Made by a program: the position numbers and the translations under genes
Notes under the pieces: model-generated
Told to the model about the DNA's origin: nothing
What the model saw: only the letters and a program-made list of their open reading frames with translations
Database searches by the model: none
Part shown: positions 61,248 to 64,000 of the stretch, one piece after another
Numbering within the stretch: the first letter of the stretch is position 1
How the letters are laid out: the number at the start of each line of letters is the position of its first letter
NCBI GenBank assembly: GCA_000720845.1
Contig: JODU01000017.1
Span: 248,001-312,000 of the forward strand
Direction: 5' to 3'
From: Kitasatospora aureofaciens
GTDB lineage: Bacteria; Actinomycetota; Actinomycetes; Streptomycetales; Streptomycetaceae
Length of the DNA: 64,000 nucleotides

Positions 61248-61969
61248 GCCCCGGCCTCCGGTCCCGTCCCGACCGCCCCGGTGCCGCCGGTCGCGGTGCC
61301 CGCCGTAGCCGCGCCGTCCGCCGTGACAAACCGCACACGCGTCCCCGGCGTGAGGAGCGCGGCCCGCTCCCGTGCCGGGTCCCACAGCGGCCGTGGGTCG
61401 GGCATGGTGCCGATCAGCTGCCAGCCGCCGGGGGTGGCGCGGGGGTAGACCGCGCTGTACGGACCGGCGAGGGCCACCGCGCCCGCCGGGACGCGGGTCC
61501 TGGGCGTGGACCGGCGGGGGACGTGCAGCCGAGGGGGCAGTCCGGTGAGGTAGCCGAACCCGGGCGCGAACCCGCAGAAGGCGACCCGGTAGGTGTGCGA
61601 GCCGTGCAGGGCGCCGACCTCGTCACTACCGACGCCCCACAGGGCCGCCACGTCGGCCAGGTCCGGGCCGTCGTACCGCACGGGGATCTCCACCACGTCC
61701 CCGGTGTCGTCCGCGACCGGCGGCACCTCCCAGCCGGCGATCCGGTGGGCCAGCGCCTCGGGGTCCGGCACCCCGTCCAGCAGCACGGTCCGCGCCCCCG
61801 GCACGATCTCCCCGACCGGGGGCAGGGTCCCGGCCGCGCGCCGGCGCAGCACCTCGGCGTGGAAGGCGGCGGTGCGCCCGGCGTCGGGCAGCTCGACGAG
61901 CAGGGCGTGGCGACCGGCGGGGCGGGCCGTGAGCGACCCGGTGTGCGTCGTGGGGCCGTCGTCCGTCAT
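61244..61969 (-). CDS. pxpB: 5-oxoprolinase subunit B
   Basis: A 241-residue KipI-family subunit. The cyclophilin-like C-terminal part has the marks 'VEIPVRYDGPDLADVAALWG', FCGFAPGFGYLTGLP, 'VPRRSTPRTRVPAGAVALAG' and YPRATPGGWQLIG. It forms a complex with PxpC. ATG 61969 overlaps the pxpA stop and its own stop overlaps the pxpC start, so all three subunits are translationally coupled in equal amounts. The Ala/Gly/Thr-rich tail is longer than usual. Confidence 0.93.
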   Translation of the reverse strand: MTDDGPTTHTGSLTARPAGRHALLVELPDAGRTAAFHAEVLRRRAAGTLPPVGEIVPGARTVLLDGVPDPEALAHRIAGWEVPPVADDTGDVVEIPVRYDGPDLADVAALWGVGSDEVGALHGSHTYRVAFCGFAPGFGYLTGLPPRLHVPRRSTPRTRVPAGAVALAGPYSAVYPRATPGGWQLIGTMPDPRPLWDPARERAALLTPGTRVRFVTADGAATAGTATGGTGAVGTGPEAGA

Positions 61970-62718
61970 GCGAACGCCCCGATCCCGACCCCGGACGTCT
62001 CCAGCGCCTCGCGCACCCGGGCCGCGATCCGGGCGGCGTTCGGGGTGTCGCCGTGCACGCACAGGGAGCGGGCGGCCACCGCGACCGTCGTACCGTCCGC
62101 GGCCTCGACGGAGCCCTCCACGGCGAACGCCACCGCACGCCGTACGACCGCGTCCTCGTCCGTCACCACCGAGCCCGCCTCACGGCGGGGGACCAGGGTG
62201 CCCGCCGCGGTGTAGGCGCGGTCAGCGAAGGCCTCCGGGACGCCGGTGAGCCCCGCGTCCGCGGCGGCCGTGAGCAGCCGCGAGCCGGGGAGTCCCAGCA
62301 CGGGCAGCGCGCCGCCCGCCAGCCGTACCCCGGCCACCACGGCGCGGGCCTGCTCGTCGTCGTGGACGGTGCGGTTGTAGAGGGCGCCGTGCGGCTTCAC
62401 GTAGGCCACCCGGGCCCCGGCGGCTTCGGCGAACACCCGGAGCGCGCCGATCTGGTACGCCACCTCCGCCGCCAGCTCGTCGGAGGGCACGTCCATGGCC
62501 CGCCGGCCGAAGCCCGCCAGGTCGCGGTAGGACACCTGAGCCCCGATCCGCACCCCGCGCTCGGCGGCGAGGTCGCAGACACGGCGCATCACCGCGGGGT
62601 CGCCCGCGTGGAAGCCGCAGGCGACGTTGGCGCTGGTGACGACGGAGAGCAGGGCGTCGTCGTCGGTGAGGGTCCAGCGGCCGAAGCCTTCACCGAGATC
62701 TGCGTTGAGGTCGATCAC
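61966..62718 (-). CDS. pxpA: 5-oxoprolinase subunit A
   Basis: A 250-residue LamB/YcsF-family protein. GTG 62718 begins VIDLNADLGEGFGRW, the invariant family start, so the longer open frame is rejected; the only upstream AAGG is too close, so translation may start on a leaderless mRNA. 'SANVACGFHAGDPAVMRR', RIGAQVSYRDLAGFGRR and YVKPHGALYN carry the expected active-site residues. It is the first gene of pxpABC, with palindromic operators upstream. Confidence 0.93.
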   Translation of the reverse strand: MIDLNADLGEGFGRWTLTDDDALLSVVTSANVACGFHAGDPAVMRRVCDLAAERGVRIGAQVSYRDLAGFGRRAMDVPSDELAAEVAYQIGALRVFAEAAGARVAYVKPHGALYNRTVHDDEQARAVVAGVRLAGGALPVLGLPGSRLLTAAADAGLTGVPEAFADRAYTAAGTLVPRREAGSVVTDEDAVVRRAVAFAVEGSVEAADGTTVAVAARSLCVHGDTPNAARIAARVREALETSGVGIGAFA

Positions 62719-62733
62719 ACCTTGAAAGTAAAC

Positions 62734-62820
62734 GATCGTTGAACGATCCGACAAGACACTGCCCGTGCGGCCGCCCGCGAGGACGAGGGAATTCACCTCT
62801 TGTTAGATCGTTCAACGATC
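62734..62820. promoter_or_regulatory. Twin operators of the 5-oxoproline module
   Basis: GATCGTTGAACGATC (62734-62748) and GATCGTTCAACGATC (62806-62820) are perfect 7+7 palindromes that differ only in the central base. Their centres lie 72 bases apart in the gap between pxpA and the transporter genes, one near each start. Such sites suit a GntR- or IclR-type regulator, which is not in this window. Confidence 0.8.
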
Positions 62821-62935
62821 GCTAGTGTCCGTGCATCTGCCACGTATCTGGAGCTATGGTCCCCGGGACCGATGAGTCACGTTCCGAAGCTCCGGATCCG
62901 TGCCCTGCCCCCTCATGCCTGAAGAAGGCCACCGA

Positions 62936-63655
62936 ATGATCGTTCTCCTCGGTGTGGTCGTGGTGATCCTCGGATTCGTCACGCGCCGCAACCCCGTCCT
63001 CGTGGTGGGCGTCGCCGGTATCGTCACCGGACTGCTCGGCAAGATGAACCCGCTGGAGGTCCTCGCGGCCTTCGGCCGGTCGTTCGCCGACAGCCGCTCG
63101 GTCACCGTCTACGCCATCGTGCTCCCGGTGATCGGGCTGCTCGAGCGCTACGGCCTGCGCGAGCAGGCCCGCAATCTCATCGGCCGCCTGGGCAAGCTCA
63201 GCGCCGGCCGGTTCCTCACCGTCTACCTGCTGGTCCGGCAGGTCACCGCGGCCTTCGGCCTGAACAGCATCGGCGGCCCGGCACAGACCGTGCGGCCCCT
63301 GGTGGCACCGATGGCCGAGGCCGCCGCCGAACGCTCCACCGGGGCCAAGCTGCCCGACAAGCTGCGCGAGAAGGTCCGCTCCTACTCGGCCTCGGCCGAC
63401 ACCGTGGGCGTCTTCTTCGGCGAGGACTGCTTCATCGCCATCGGCTCCATCCTCCTGATCACCGGCTTCGTGAACTCCACGTACCACCAGGACATCGAGC
63501 CGACCCAGCTCGCCCTGTGGGCGATCCCGCTGGCCGTCTGCGCCTTCCTCATCCACGGCGCCCGGCTGCTGCTCATGGACAAGCAGCTCGAACGCGAGAT
63601 GGCGCAGGCCGCCGCCGAGCACGACCTGCCGCTTCCCGAGGGGGCCGACAAATGA
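62936..63655 (+). CDS. DUF969-family subunit of a predicted 5-oxoproline transporter
   Basis: A 239-residue membrane protein. AAGAAGG stands 7 bases before ATG 62936. About five to six hydrophobic segments include MIVLLGVVVVILGFVTRRNP and 'VTVYAIVLPVIGLLERYG'. The block FGLNSIGGPAQTVRPLVAPM is the family signature. DUF969 and DUF979 proteins are found together next to pxp genes and are taken to import 5-oxoproline. Its stop overlaps the next start as ATGA. Confidence 0.88.
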   Translation: MIVLLGVVVVILGFVTRRNPVLVVGVAGIVTGLLGKMNPLEVLAAFGRSFADSRSVTVYAIVLPVIGLLERYGLREQARNLIGRLGKLSAGRFLTVYLLVRQVTAAFGLNSIGGPAQTVRPLVAPMAEAAAERSTGAKLPDKLREKVRSYSASADTVGVFFGEDCFIAIGSILLITGFVNSTYHQDIEPTQLALWAIPLAVCAFLIHGARLLLMDKQLEREMAQAAAEHDLPLPEGADK

Positions 63656-64000
63656 TCAAGGTCGAATGGCTGTACTGGCTGATAGGCCTCGTCTTCGTCG
63701 TGATGGCCGTGCAGATGGCCACCGACCGCAGCAACCCCAAGCGGTGGACGTCCGCCGCGTTCTGGGGCCTGCTCGGACTCACCTTCCCCTACGGCACCGG
63801 CGTCGCCAACGCCACCGCGGACAACGGTGGCTGGACCCTGCCCGCCGAACCGCTCGGCGTCGCCGTCCTCGCCCTGATCGTGCTGGCCGGCTTCAACTTC
63901 CTCGGCAAGGGCGTCCCGGTCACCACCACCGGCGAACAGCGCGAGGCCGCGGCCGCCCGGCTCGGCAACAAGATCTTCATCCCGGCGCTGACCATCCCGC
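63652..64000 (+). CDS. DUF979-family subunit of a predicted 5-oxoproline transporter, cut by window end
   Basis: ATG 63652 overlaps the preceding stop, and the frame stays open to the last base, giving 116 residues of a family usually near 310. It begins MIKVEWLYWLIGLVFVVMAV, a membrane helix, followed by RWTSAAFWGLLGLTFPYGTG and another helix near 70-88. It is the expected partner of DUF969. The remainder, and perhaps the regulator of the module, lies to the right of the window. Confidence 0.85.
   Translation, partial: MIKVEWLYWLIGLVFVVMAVQMATDRSNPKRWTSAAFWGLLGLTFPYGTGVANATADNGGWTLPAEPLGVAVLALIVLAGFNFLGKGVPVTTTGEQREAAAARLGNKIFIPALTIP

Noticed and set aside
1..64000. CRISPR arrays, tRNA or rRNA genes, insertion sequences
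   Set aside because: No spaced direct-repeat array, no cloverleaf or rRNA signature and no transposase-like protein was recognised. A tRNA or repeat search program could still find something missed by eye.

Overview
The window is very GC-rich, densely coded actinobacterial DNA with GTG and TTG starts, strong GGAGG-type ribosome sites, twin-arginine signals and many 4-base ATGA/GTGA gene overlaps. It is almost certainly a Streptomyces chromosome, probably an arm region. The left end is the distal half of a coelichelin siderophore cluster, in the gene order I recall for Streptomyces coelicolor but reversed, and it is followed by a ChiG-type chitinase and a chitin-active monooxygenase. The species cannot be fixed from sequence alone.

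Layout. 1-16.7 kb holds cchF (partial), cchG, the trimodular NRPS cchH, cchI, cchJ and cchK. Iron boxes lie before cchH and between cchJ and cchK. The A-domain codes read directly from the protein are DINYWGGIGK, DFWNIGMVHK and DMENLGLINK, as expected for formyl-hydroxyornithine, threonine and hydroxyornithine. 16.7-20.4 kb is a Tat-exported GH78 alpha-L-rhamnosidase with a LacI-type operator. 20.4-25.5 kb holds a DinB-like protein and two FAD monooxygenases, each facing a MarR or TetR regulator. 25.5-27.2 kb is chiG plus an AA10 lytic polysaccharide monooxygenase with a DasR-type dre site. 27.2-42.7 kb is a patchwork of small regulator/enzyme pairs: two MerR, AraC, GlxA-type and two CGNR regulators with hydrolases, SulP, pirin, a VOC protein and a 25-codon bL37-like ribosomal protein gene. 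42.7-43.5 kb is an iron-boxed siderophore-interacting protein. 43.6-52.1 kb is one glycan operon: sugar-binding lipoprotein, two permeases, LacI regulator, GH5-like and GH3 glycosidases. 52.2-58.5 kb holds a sirtuin, a PP2C phosphatase/MASE1 pair, an orphan RhaS-like binding lipoprotein and a MarR/MFS pair. 58.5-60.4 kb holds a secreted protein flanked by two homologous gene tails, then a DUF2809 protein. 60.4-64 kb is a 5-oxoproline module: pxpABC divergent from DUF969/DUF979 transporter genes, the last cut by the window edge.

How the parts work together. The cch genes make, export, recapture and open a hydroxamate siderophore, and the SIP at 43 kb probably reduces ferric siderophore under the same iron control. 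The glycosidases, chitinase, LPMO and sugar-binding proteins point to a soil saprophyte. The rhamnosidase gene and the RhaS-like gene, 36 kb apart, carry almost the same operator, so they probably form one rhamnose regulon. The glycan operon has permeases but no ATPase and presumably uses a shared ATPase such as MsiK.

The most notable observations are a mirror-image loss of ATPase motifs in CchG and CchI, implying a heterodimer with one working ATP site, the bL37-like microgene, the shared rhamnose operator, and the pair of related gene tails around 58775-59836. No tRNA, rRNA, insertion sequence or CRISPR array was found.
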